From the NCBI GenBank assembly GCA_041477815.1, contig JBGOUV010000135.1:1-15651 (forward strand): 15,651 nt of DNA, written 5' to 3'. The notes under the pieces are model-generated. The model worked only from the letters and a program-made list of their open reading frames with translations. It made no database searches and was not told the DNA's origin. Positions within the stretch are counted from its first letter, which is position 1; each line of letters starts with the position of its first letter. Of the stretch, positions 6,779 through 13,657 are shown piece after piece. The position numbers and the translations under genes were made by a program. This DNA comes from JBGOUV01 sp041477815 (GTDB lineage Bacteria > Acidobacteriota > Terriglobia > Bryobacterales > JACQDG01).

Positions 6779-7083
6779 ATCCGCGAACGGAACGTGGACC
6801 GAAAATAAGAGAGCAATTACGCGGATGGCGTGTTCGAGAAGAGGGCGCCCTCCATGGTTTCCCGGCGCCCCAAACGCACTTCCCCGTTTTTCGCGTGAGG
6901 GGTGGTTTCGAAACGCGCGAAACCGTTTTCGACCTGGCGCGCAGCCGGTAAGCTTCCCACCTCGTAACCGGCCAGCGCCTGAAAACGCACCTCGTCTTTC
7001 TCCTGGTGCGGCAGGGCAGATACACCGGGTGGATACGCACGGGTCGGTAACGACCGGCGGAGTCCAGAAAAATAGCGGACCTG
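6779..7083 (-). other. Convergent intergenic region with structured DNA and an open frame
   Basis: This 305-bp stretch lies between the CocE-type gene and the ankyrin gene. It holds a perfect 12-bp palindrome GAGGGCGCCCTC (6841-6852), a hairpin GGTTTCG-7 nt-CGAAACC (6904-6924), and a GGTCG-GTAA-CGACC hairpin (7042-7055). None has a clear T-run, so terminator function is uncertain. On the minus strand, the frame continuing past the ankyrin TAG stays open for 88 codons to TAA 6817-6819. It has GC-rich third positions and protein-like stretches such as EKDEVRFQALAGYEVG and NGEVRLGRRETMEGAL. It has no good start, so it is either a remnant, a lost C-terminal extension or a dispersed repeat. Confidence 0.35.
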
Positions 7084-8478
7084 CTACTGCTCCTTACGCG
7101 GAGTTTCCTTCCGAACCGGCCGATCCAATTTGGCGCCCTTCTCGACCAGAAACTCAACTACGGACTTGTACCGGAGGGCTGTGGCAGCCTCCAGGGCCGT
7201 GCGCCCGTGGGCGTCGGCGGCATGGACATCGACGCCCAGCTCCACCGCCAGCTTCACCGCCTCGAGTGTCCGGGCTTCCCGCTCGCCGGGGTCAGGCGCC
7301 TGGAACCCGCCCCCACGACCCATTCCCACCGCGGCCATCAGAGCCGTCGTAGCGCCGGGCGTCTCCCGGATATATTCCGAAGAGGGGGATCTCCCCCCCC
7401 AGTAGCTCACCTGGTGCACGAATCGCGGATCGGCGCCATGCTCCGCCAGCAGGCGCATGACGTCGGGCTGGCTGAAACGGGCGGCCAGCCAAAACGGCGT
7501 GGCTCCCACAAACGCGGGGTGAAAATAGAAGTCCTGCGCGGCGCGGCGGACGGGCGTAGCCGCCCGCAATTTCGCGTTGGGATCGGCGCCGTGGGCCAGC
7601 AGGGTCACCACCGCTTTCTTGTTCCGGCGCAGGATCGCCGCATGCAGCGCCGTATAGCCGGCCGCAGCCGCATTCGGGTCGGCGCCTTTTTCCAGCAGAA
7701 ACTCCACCAGCTCTCCATTGCCGCTGTGTGCGGCGAGAACCGTGGCGCTGACGCCGGAGGCCGCGGCGTCGTTCACGCCGGCGCCCGCCGCCACCAGGAG
7801 CTTCGCCGCCGCCAGGTCACCCGCTCGCGCCGCGAACAGCAACGCCGTGTCGCCGCCGTGTTGGATCCTGACGTGGTAGTCGGGGTGAATATCCTGTTCC
7901 GGACCGGTTTGCCACAACTGGCTCCAGACCTCCGACCGGGCGTGGACGTCCGCCCCGTGCGCGAGCAGCACCTGGACGACCCCGGAGTGTTGCTGCGCCA
8001 CCGCCCACATCAGCGCCGTCTGCCCGCGGGTGGCCCGCGCATTCCCGTCAGCGCCCTTGGCGAGCAACTGTTCGACGACCTCGGCCTGGCCCGAGCGGGC
8101 GGCCGTCATCACCAGCGTCTCACCGGACACCAGCTTCGCGTTCGGGTTCGCCCCGGCCTCGAGCAGCCTCCGAACCATGGCCGCGCTGCCGTTCTGGCAG
8201 GCCGTCCAGAGCGGTGTAGCGCCCAGATCGTTGGCCGCATTCACGTTGGCGCCAGCGCGGATCAGCAGGTCGGCGCTTTCCACATCGTCCCGGTAGCTCG
8301 CCCAGTGCAGCGCGGTGGAGCCGTCCCCCTGGGCCGCATTGACGTCCACCCCGGGCTGCACCAGAGCCTGCAACGCCTTGCGGTCGCTATTCTTGGCCGC
8401 CTCCACCAGCGGCGGCAGCTCCGCACCAACAGCCCCGCCGAGGGCCGCGGCCAGTCCCAGAACGGCCAGGCGTGTCAT
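7084..8478 (-). CDS. Exported ankyrin-repeat protein
   Basis: The protein has 464 residues with a signal peptide at about 1-19 (MTRLAVLGLAAALGGAVGA), so it should be periplasmic. The rest is ankyrin repeats, with recurring G-x-TALHxA and LLxxGADxN units. Clear ones start at about residues 53, 86, 119, 152, 209, 274, 327 and 425. A region at about 188-208 (QTGPEQDIHPDYHVRIQHGG) and one at 350-375 interrupt the repeats. The last residues are basic (RPVRKETPRKEQ). Such proteins are scaffolds, and no enzyme motif is seen. ATG 8478 lies one base after the TAA of the DUF1552 gene, with GGGGTG in that gene's last codons as ribosome site, so the two are translationally coupled. This pairing recurs in acidobacterial and related genomes, where its role is unknown. 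Confidence 0.88.
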   Translation of the reverse strand: MTRLAVLGLAAALGGAVGAELPPLVEAAKNSDRKALQALVQPGVDVNAAQGDGSTALHWASYRDDVESADLLIRAGANVNAANDLGATPLWTACQNGSAAMVRRLLEAGANPNAKLVSGETLVMTAARSGQAEVVEQLLAKGADGNARATRGQTALMWAVAQQHSGVVQVLLAHGADVHARSEVWSQLWQTGPEQDIHPDYHVRIQHGGDTALLFAARAGDLAAAKLLVAAGAGVNDAAASGVSATVLAAHSGNGELVEFLLEKGADPNAAAAGYTALHAAILRRNKKAVVTLLAHGADPNAKLRAATPVRRAAQDFYFHPAFVGATPFWLAARFSQPDVMRLLAEHGADPRFVHQVSYWGGRSPSSEYIRETPGATTALMAAVGMGRGGGFQAPDPGEREARTLEAVKLAVELGVDVHAADAHGRTALEAATALRYKSVVEFLVEKGAKLDRPVRKETPRKEQ

Positions 8479-8479
8479 C

Positions 8480-9802
8480 TTACACCCCGGAGAGCGTATC
8501 GAGCGGGAGCCTGCCGGTGCTGCCGCCCAGACGTTCCACCGGCACGTCGAGCTTGTCCATCAGGGTAACCAGCAGGTTCGCCATGGTGGGCTTGTCGGAA
8601 TACTTGAGATGCCGGCCGCCCCGGAGCCGTCCCGCCCCGCCCCCCACCACCAGGATCGGCAAATTGTCGCCCGAGTGCCGGTCGCTGTTGGAAATGCCCG
8701 AGCCATACAGGATCGTCAGGTGGTCCAGGAGCGAGCCGTCGCCGTCGGGCGTCGCGCGGAGCTTCGCCAGATATTTCGAGAACAGCTCGGTGTGATAGCG
8801 GTTGATCTTGGACATGTGCGCGATCAGGTGGGGCTGGTCGTTGTGGTGCGACAGGGGATGGTGCGCCTCGGGCACGCCGATCTGAGGGTAGGGGCGGGCG
8901 CTCTGTTCCTTGCCGACCATGAACGTGATGACCCGCGTCAGGTCTGTCCGCAGCGCCAGGAGCTGCAAGTCGAACATCAGCGCCAGGTGCTCTTCAAAGA
9001 CCGAGGGCGCCCCCTGCGGCTGCTCCATAACCGGCAGCTCGACCTGGCTCTGTTCCTCGGCCTTCTGAATGCGCCGTTCCACGTCTCGCACCGCTTCGGT
9101 ATATTCCTCGATCTTGACCTGGTCCTGCGGCCCGATCTCCCTCTGAAGGTCCGCCAGCTTGGCGGTCACCGAGTCCAGAATGCTCTTGTGCTGCCGCAGC
9201 CGCGCTTCCCGCGCCGCCCGCTCCGTGCTGCCGCTGTCGCCAAACAGCTTCTCAAACACCGCCCGCGGGTTCGACTCCATCGGCAACGGCTGCGTGGGGC
9301 TGCGCCACGAAATCGTGTGGGTGTAGACGCAGCTCAGGTTGCCGGTGCAGGCCCCCGCGTTGTTCGGGGCGTCCATGGAGAGCTCGAGCGAGGCCAGTTG
9401 CGTCTCTTTGCCGAATTTCCTGGCGAGCAACTGGTCCATCGACACGTCCGCGATGATCTCTACTTCGGTCTTCCCCCCCCGCGTAGTGCCCGTCAAAAAC
9501 GACCCGGAAGCGCCCGCGTGAATGTAATTCCAATTCGCGCGAAGGCCCGACAACACCAGCATTTGGTCCCGGAACGGCGCCAGCGGCTCCAGAATGGGCG
9601 TGAGCTCAAAGTCCCTCCCCTCCCCCTTCGGCGACCAGAACTCCATCGCCATCCCGTTCGGCACATAGACGGCCTGGAACCGGCGGACGGGCGCGGGAAC
9701 GGTCGCCGGGAAAGCGGGGGACATAGCATCCAAGAACGGTAACGCCAACGTCGCGCCCAGCCCCCGCACGACGGTCCGCCGCGGCAGTGATTTCCCGGTC
9801 AT
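8480..9802 (-). CDS. DUF1552 domain-containing protein, Tat-exported
   Basis: ATG 9802 is preferred over the in-frame ATG 9841. It is preceded by AAGGAGAGG at 6-9 bases and puts a Tat signal at the N-terminus: PRRTVVRGLGATLALPFLDAM at residues 7-27. The product is 440 residues. Typical DUF1552 features are FQAVYVPNGMAMEFWSP (42-58), LSGLRANWNYIHAG (84-97), an acidic helical middle (about 190-255), and a C-terminal part with HHPLSHH (314-320) and SGISNSDRHSGDNLP (368-382). DUF1552 proteins are exported, of unknown function, and distantly like the DUF1501/sulfatase-type fold. Their common partner, a DUF1592-type cytochrome-like protein, is not encoded next to it here; the gene is first in a two-gene operon with the ankyrin protein. 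Confidence 0.9.
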   Translation of the reverse strand: MTGKSLPRRTVVRGLGATLALPFLDAMSPAFPATVPAPVRRFQAVYVPNGMAMEFWSPKGEGRDFELTPILEPLAPFRDQMLVLSGLRANWNYIHAGASGSFLTGTTRGGKTEVEIIADVSMDQLLARKFGKETQLASLELSMDAPNNAGACTGNLSCVYTHTISWRSPTQPLPMESNPRAVFEKLFGDSGSTERAAREARLRQHKSILDSVTAKLADLQREIGPQDQVKIEEYTEAVRDVERRIQKAEEQSQVELPVMEQPQGAPSVFEEHLALMFDLQLLALRTDLTRVITFMVGKEQSARPYPQIGVPEAHHPLSHHNDQPHLIAHMSKINRYHTELFSKYLAKLRATPDGDGSLLDHLTILYGSGISNSDRHSGDNLPILVVGGGAGRLRGGRHLKYSDKPTMANLLVTLMDKLDVPVERLGGSTGRLPLDTLSGV

Positions 9803-10070
9803 GACGGTCCTCTCCTTGCTCCCAATCTTACCCCACTTCACCGCAGCGTGCGTATCCGGCAGGGGTCAATTTTAGGTCTTCCAGGACTCCGCGCCCTCGT
9901 CTCCAACTGCCCGTTTACGAGACGCCGCCCAACACTCGTTGATCGCGCGGCGGATCTCCAGCCTGAACCGGATGCCGCCACAAACCCTCGACGAAATCGC
10001 AGACCCGGTACCAAATGGGTCTCTGGGGCGCCGGAGGCCAGTTCGCTGTTCCACACCCAGCCTCGGCTCG
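9803..10070. other. Intergenic region between pyrE and the DUF1552 gene
   Basis: This 268-bp stretch contains the DUF1552 leader and, presumably, its promoter. TAAAAT and TAAGAT on the minus strand are possible -10s, but no convincing -35 pairs with either. GGGGTCAATTTT (9862-9873) resembles end sequences of IS21-type elements, though no partner repeat or transposase remnant was found. No terminator hairpin is clear after pyrE, and short open frames here look non-coding. Confidence 0.3.
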
Positions 10071-10631
10071 CTAAACCAACTCCCGCATCGTAAAGATCGC
10101 CTCGAACGCGCAACCCAGCTCCTCCAGCGCTTGCCGCGCCCCCTGCTCCCGATCCACCAGGCAAACGGCTCCCAGCACCGTCATTCCCGCCTCGCGGCAG
10201 CACTGCACGGCCTTGATGGTGGACCCGCCGGTGGTACAGACGTCGTCCACCACCACGACTCTCAGGCCTTCCGGGGCCGGCAGGCCTTCGAGGTATTTCT
10301 GGAGACCGTGCTTCTTGGGCTCCTTGCGCACCACGAAGAAATCGATGGGAGGAACTTCGGTCACACTCTCCCGGGCGATGGCGGCCGCGATCGGATCCGC
10401 CCCCAGGGTCAGGCCTCCCACCGCGTCGGGGTGCCAGCCACAGTCGAACATCTTCGCCAGGAATACCCTCCCCACGAGCGGCATAGCCTGGGCGCGGCAG
10501 GTGGTCAGCTTGGCGTCGATGTAGATATTGCTCCTCTGGCCGGAGGCTAGCTGAAAATCGCCGTGGCGAACGGAATGCTCCCTTAAGTAGACACGAAGCT
10601 GTTCCCGGGTCGCGATGGCCGTCTCGGTCAT
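10071..10631 (-). CDS. pyrE: Orotate phosphoribosyltransferase
   Basis: The protein has 186 residues and catalyses orotate + PRPP to OMP, the fifth step of de novo pyrimidine synthesis, in the cytoplasm. The PRPP-binding motif VVVVDDVCTTGGST is at 125-138. The N-terminal FQLASGQRSNIYID (26-39) binds substrate. RKEPKKHG (102-109) is the flexible-loop region with the catalytic lysine area. Length is typical. ATG 10631 has no Shine-Dalgarno; a TACAAT hexamer ends eight bases upstream, which suggests a leaderless transcript. It is divergent from the amidohydrolases with a 19-bp gap. Those are exported and therefore not its dihydroorotase partner, despite sharing the superfamily. Confidence 0.96.
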   Translation of the reverse strand: MTETAIATREQLRVYLREHSVRHGDFQLASGQRSNIYIDAKLTTCRAQAMPLVGRVFLAKMFDCGWHPDAVGGLTLGADPIAAAIARESVTEVPPIDFFVVRKEPKKHGLQKYLEGLPAPEGLRVVVVDDVCTTGGSTIKAVQCCREAGMTVLGAVCLVDREQGARQALEELGCAFEAIFTMRELV

Positions 10632-10633
10632 GG

Positions 10634-10647
10634 TATAGAATTGTAAT
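10634..10647. promoter_or_regulatory. Divergent -10 elements between pyrE and the amidohydrolase gene
   Basis: The gap between the two start codons is only 19 bp. The minus strand carries TACAAT (10640-10645), eight bases before pyrE ATG. The plus strand carries TATAGA (10634-10639), eleven bases before ATG 10651, with an alternative TGTAAT at 10642-10647. There is no room for a Shine-Dalgarno on either side, so both transcripts would be leaderless or nearly so. The -35 regions would lie inside the opposite gene. Confidence 0.45.
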
Positions 10648-10650
10648 CCT

Positions 10651-11865
10651 ATGAGAGGCCTTGTGGTGTGTTGTGGTCTTTGGGCGGCGTCCCTGGCTGC
10701 CCAGACCTATGACCTCGTGCTGGCCGGCGGGCACGTGATCGATCCGGCCAACGGGATCAACCAGGTGATGGACGTGGCGGTGACCGGGAACCGGATCGCG
10801 CGGGTGGCCGAGAACCTCCCTCGCAACCAGGCTAAGCAGGTGGTGGATGTTGCGGGACTCTACGTGACGCCGGGCCTGATCGACCTGCACGCGCACGTGT
10901 TCGGCTACTCCGGGTCGCTGCTGCCCGACGACACCCAGCTGGTCGCCGGGACCACCACCGTGGTGGACTGCGGCGGATCGGGGTGGCGGACCTTCGACGA
11001 CTTCCGGGCGCGCATCATCGATAAGTCGCAGACGCGGGTGCTGGCGTGGCTGAACATCGTGGGACGGGGGATGCTGGGCACTCAGGTGGAGAACAACACC
11101 GAGGACATGGACCCCAAGGCCACGGCCGAGAAGATCGGGAAACATCGGGACCTGATCATGGGCATCAAGACGGCGCACTACAGCCGTCCGGGCTGGACGG
11201 CGCTCGATCGCGCCGTGGAAGCGGGACGGCTGGCGGACGTGCCGGTGATCGTCGATAACAACATCCTCACCGGCATGGAGCGCACCACCCGGGAGAAGCT
11301 GCTCGACCGGCTGCGGCCCGGCGATCTGGCTACCCACTCCTACAACGACCGCCAGAATGAGTTGCTCGACCGGCACAGCGGCAAGGTGCAGGAGTATGCG
11401 CGGCAGGCCCGGACACGCGGGGTGCTGTTCGACATGGGTCACGGGGCGGGAAGTTTTCTTTGGCCCGTGGCGACCCAGGCCATGCGGCAGGGCTTTCCTC
11501 CCGACACCATCTCAACCGACCTGCATTCGAGCAGTATCATGGTGGGCGAGCCGGATATGCCTAACTGCATCTCCAAGGTGGTGAACCTGGGGATGACGCT
11601 GCAGGACGCGGTGGCCCGGTCCACGGTGAGCCCGGCGAAGGCGATCAAGCGGTACCCGGAGCTGGGGACCCTGGGCGTGGGGAAGACGGCGGACATCGGG
11701 GTATTCACCATGCGGCAGGGCGTGTTCGCTTTCAAGGACGCCTGGGCCAAGAAGATGCTCGGACGCCAGAAGCTGGAGTGCCTGTTGACGGTGCGCAACG
11801 GGCGGATCGTGTTCGACCAGGAAGGGTTAAGCCGGCCGGATTGGAAGACCGAGGTGAAACGGTGA
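10651..11865 (+). CDS. Exported amidohydrolase/deacetylase-family metallohydrolase
   Basis: The protein has 404 residues and starts at ATG 10651 with no Shine-Dalgarno. A signal peptide covers about 1-17 (MRGLVVCCGLWAASLAA), so it is exported. Metal ligands of the amidohydrolase barrel are present: H80 and H82 in DLHAH, K173 in GIKTAH (the usual carboxylated lysine), H229 in ATHSYN, and D290 in STDLHS. DMGHGAGSF (261-269) and the C-terminal NGRIVFD strand are also typical of the COG3964-like group that includes N-acyl/O-acetyl deacylases. At the usual first bridging-histidine strand it reads VIVDNN (199-204), so an aspartate replaces histidine, as I recall for some relatives. The substrate is unknown. 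It leads an operon with the shortened paralogue downstream. Confidence 0.88.
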   Translation: MRGLVVCCGLWAASLAAQTYDLVLAGGHVIDPANGINQVMDVAVTGNRIARVAENLPRNQAKQVVDVAGLYVTPGLIDLHAHVFGYSGSLLPDDTQLVAGTTTVVDCGGSGWRTFDDFRARIIDKSQTRVLAWLNIVGRGMLGTQVENNTEDMDPKATAEKIGKHRDLIMGIKTAHYSRPGWTALDRAVEAGRLADVPVIVDNNILTGMERTTREKLLDRLRPGDLATHSYNDRQNELLDRHSGKVQEYARQARTRGVLFDMGHGAGSFLWPVATQAMRQGFPPDTISTDLHSSSIMVGEPDMPNCISKVVNLGMTLQDAVARSTVSPAKAIKRYPELGTLGVGKTADIGVFTMRQGVFAFKDAWAKKMLGRQKLECLLTVRNGRIVFDQEGLSRPDWKTEVKR

Positions 11866-11941
11866 GAACGACACGACGACGGGAACAGTGGCCAGTGTCC
11901 GGGAAGACAGAGGTGATCCAGTGAGCATGACACGACGGCGG
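11843..11941 (+). repeat. Imperfect 40-bp direct repeat at the gene junction
   Basis: Positions 11843-11882 and 11902-11941 share 33 of 40 bases, at a 59-bp period. Each copy holds a KTEV-coding GAAGAC/GAGGTG stretch, a GTGA overlap of stop and start, and a GACACGACG stretch coding arginines. Copy one ends the first amidohydrolase; copy two supplies the ribosome site and start of the second. Confidence 0.8.
11862..11924 (+). pseudogene. 20-codon remnant ORF between the amidohydrolase genes
   Basis: GTG 11862 overlaps the TGA of the first amidohydrolase, and the ORF's own TGA overlaps the GTG of the second, both as GTGA. The peptide VRTTRRREQWPVSGKTEVIQ starts like the second enzyme (VSMTRRR) and ends like the first (WKTEVKR). 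It therefore looks like the two tips of a deleted third paralogue. It could still act as a coupling peptide. A GAGGTGA ribosome site precedes both GTG starts. Confidence 0.5.
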
Positions 11942-12880
11942 CTATTGGCGGGGTTGCCCCTGATCCCGGCTATGACCCCGGCCATCCTGGCGCAGACTCC
12001 CGCGATCTACGACCTGTTGCTGAAGAACGGGGACGTGCTCGATCCCAAGAACAACCGGCGCGGGCGGATGGACATTGCGGTGGTGGGAGACAAGATCGTC
12101 CGGGTGGCGCCCAACCTCCCGGCGGCGCACGCCAAGCTGGTGCTCGAGGTGGGGGATTATTACGTCACCCCCGGGCTCATCGACATCCACACGCACTTCG
12201 ACGCCCTGGGAGACGGGGTGAACGTGCAGCCGGATCATAACGCTCTGACCAACGGCGTGACCACGGCGGTGACCACGGGATCCAAGGCCGCTCGGGGGTC
12301 GAGGACCCGGCTGCTCCAGTGGGGCGAGGGCATGCCGGCGATGAAAGAAGGGACGGCGGAAGGACTGGGTCCGGGGGACATTCTAACCGGGATGTACGGT
12401 CCGAAGGCGCCGCCGCTGGAGGCTTTGCGCCAGCGCGGCGTGCTGCTCGACACGGGCAGCTTTTGGTTTCGGGTGGCGGCTCCGGCGATCCAGAAGGGAT
12501 TCCTGCCGGACACCATCTCGACCGACATTCAGAAGGACACCATCCTGCTGCCGCGGGCCAACATGATGACCACGCTGTCGAAGTTCCTGAACCTGGGGAT
12601 GACCCTGGAGCAGCTCGTGGAGCGGACCACGGTGAACCCGGCCAAAGCCATCAAGCGTCCGGAGCTGGGGCATTTGACGGAGGGCGGGGTAGCCGATATC
12701 GCGGTCATCGAGTTGCGCAAAGGGAAGTTCGGTTTTGTGGACGCCGGGCTGGCGCGCCTGGCCGGGGACCGCAAGTTGCGGTGCGTCCTGACCCTGCGGG
12801 CGGGCCGGGTGGTTTGGGACGCCGAAGGCCTCAGCATGACCGAATGGACGCACGCCGGGCCGTATAGCAACTTCAAGTAG
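11921..12880 (+). CDS. Amidohydrolase paralogue with internal deletion, Tat-type signal
   Basis: GTG 11921 is chosen because AGAGGTGA lies seven bases upstream; ATG 11927 is an alternative, and GTG 11888 lacks such a site. The product is 319 residues with MTRRRLLAGLPL at 3-14, a twin-arginine-like signal cleaved near AILAQ. The N-terminal strand domain, H90/H92 in DIHTH, and D202 in STDIQ align closely with the 404-residue upstream paralogue. The middle does not: about 80 residues holding the carboxylated lysine (GIKTAH) are absent, the ATH histidine is replaced (LTGMYG), and the GHGAG loop is lost. The closely matching ends with no frameshift suggest an in-frame deletion. The protein may be inactive, structural, or work with fewer metals. 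Its stop overlaps the convergent glycosylase gene by 8 bp. Confidence 0.8.
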   Translation: MSMTRRRLLAGLPLIPAMTPAILAQTPAIYDLLLKNGDVLDPKNNRRGRMDIAVVGDKIVRVAPNLPAAHAKLVLEVGDYYVTPGLIDIHTHFDALGDGVNVQPDHNALTNGVTTAVTTGSKAARGSRTRLLQWGEGMPAMKEGTAEGLGPGDILTGMYGPKAPPLEALRQRGVLLDTGSFWFRVAAPAIQKGFLPDTISTDIQKDTILLPRANMMTTLSKFLNLGMTLEQLVERTTVNPAKAIKRPELGHLTEGGVADIAVIELRKGKFGFVDAGLARLAGDRKLRCVLTLRAGRVVWDAEGLSMTEWTHAGPYSNFK

Positions 12881-13586
12881 CCGCCGTCCGAGCCGCCTCG
12901 AACACCTCCCGAAACATCGGCTCCGTCAGTTTGCCGGTCAGGGTGTTTTGCTGGCTGGGGTGGTAGGAGGAGATCACCAGGGGCAAGCCGGGGGGGAGAT
13001 GGTGCTTCCGGTTGTGGGCGAAGGGATAGGGAGCGCGGGAGGGAATGCGGCCCTGGGAGCGCAGGATGTCGAGGTAGGCGTCGTGGGCCAGTTTGCCCAG
13101 GGTAACGACGACGCGGAGGTTGGGGAGAAGCTGCAATTCCTGTTCGAGATAGGGGCGGCAGTTCGCGAACTCCGGCGGGGTCGGCTTGTTGCCGGGGGGG
13201 GCGCAGCGGACGGCGGCTGTGATATAGAGGTCTTTTAGCGTCAGGCCGTCATCGTTCTGGACGGCGGTCGGTTGGGAGGCGAATCCGGTCTGGTAGAGGA
13301 CGCGGTACAGGAAGTGACCCGAGGCGTCTCCGGTGAACATGCGGCCGGTACGGTTGGAGCCGTGAGCGCCCGGGGCCAGGCCGACGATGAGGACCCGGGC
13401 GCTGGGATCGCCGAAGGAGGGCACGGGACGACCCCAGTAATCCCAGTCCTGGTAGGCCCGGCGCTTGGCTTGCGTAACTTGGTGGCAGTGCTCGATCAGG
13501 CGAGGACAGCGCCGGCAGGCGATGACCTCTTGTTGCAGAACCAGGAGCGGGGTGGAGGGCTTCACTTGCCTCTTGTACCTCAACAT
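12873..13586 (-). CDS. Uracil-DNA glycosylase, family 5 (UdgB)
   Basis: The protein has 237 residues and excises uracil and other deaminated bases from DNA to start base-excision repair. Family 5 marks are clear: motif GLAPGAHGSNRTGRMFTGD at 69-87 (no Asp/Asn at the usual catalytic spot, as in UDGb), PSF-GDP at 56-61, and HPSQQNTLTG at 209-218. Four cysteines, C24, C27, C128 and C143, fit the 4Fe-4S cluster of this group. Length is normal. The start is uncertain: ATG 13586 has no ribosome site and a TATATA only two bases upstream, so GTG 13565, with AGAGG three bases before it, may be the real start. The 3' end overlaps the amidohydrolase tail by 8 bp. Confidence 0.92.
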   Translation of the reverse strand: MLRYKRQVKPSTPLLVLQQEVIACRRCPRLIEHCHQVTQAKRRAYQDWDYWGRPVPSFGDPSARVLIVGLAPGAHGSNRTGRMFTGDASGHFLYRVLYQTGFASQPTAVQNDDGLTLKDLYITAAVRCAPPGNKPTPPEFANCRPYLEQELQLLPNLRVVVTLGKLAHDAYLDILRSQGRIPSRAPYPFAHNRKHHLPPGLPLVISSYHPSQQNTLTGKLTEPMFREVFEAARTAAT

Positions 13587-13594
13587 GTTATATA
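13566..13594 (+). promoter_or_regulatory. Candidate promoter for the TPR-glmU operon
   Basis: TTGCCT (13566-13571) and TATATA (13589-13594) are separated by 17 bp, each matching four of six sigma-70 consensus bases. A start near 13601 would give a leader of about 57 nt before ATG 13658. The site overlaps the first codons of the divergent glycosylase gene. Confidence 0.35.
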
Positions 13595-13657
13595 TGAGCG
13601 TCCTGACAGAAAGGATACCCGGTCTTCCCAGCCGGAGGGGCCAGGGTACGTAAGTAG

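Noticed and set aside
6904..6924. Hairpin as a rho-independent terminator for the CocE-type gene
   Set aside because: It lies over 120 bp after the stop and is followed only by GTTTTC, so a terminator call is not justified.
7207..9742. Long plus-strand frames opposite the ankyrin and DUF1552 genes
   Set aside because: Arg/Pro/His-rich translations, no ribosome sites, and antisense to recognisable families.
9871..10070. Possible transposase remnant upstream of the DUF1552 gene
   Set aside because: No DDE, HTH or terminal-repeat pair could be read in any frame; only the short GGGGTCAATTTT string is suggestive.
9838..11442. 534-codon minus-strand frame across pyrE and the amidohydrolase
   Set aside because: It is antisense to two well-supported enzymes and its His/Arg/Pro-rich composition is typical of shadow frames in GC-rich DNA.
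10651..12880. Idea that the amidohydrolases are dihydroorotases partnering pyrE
   Set aside because: Both carry export signals and the COG3964-type motif set, whereas dihydroorotase is cytoplasmic.
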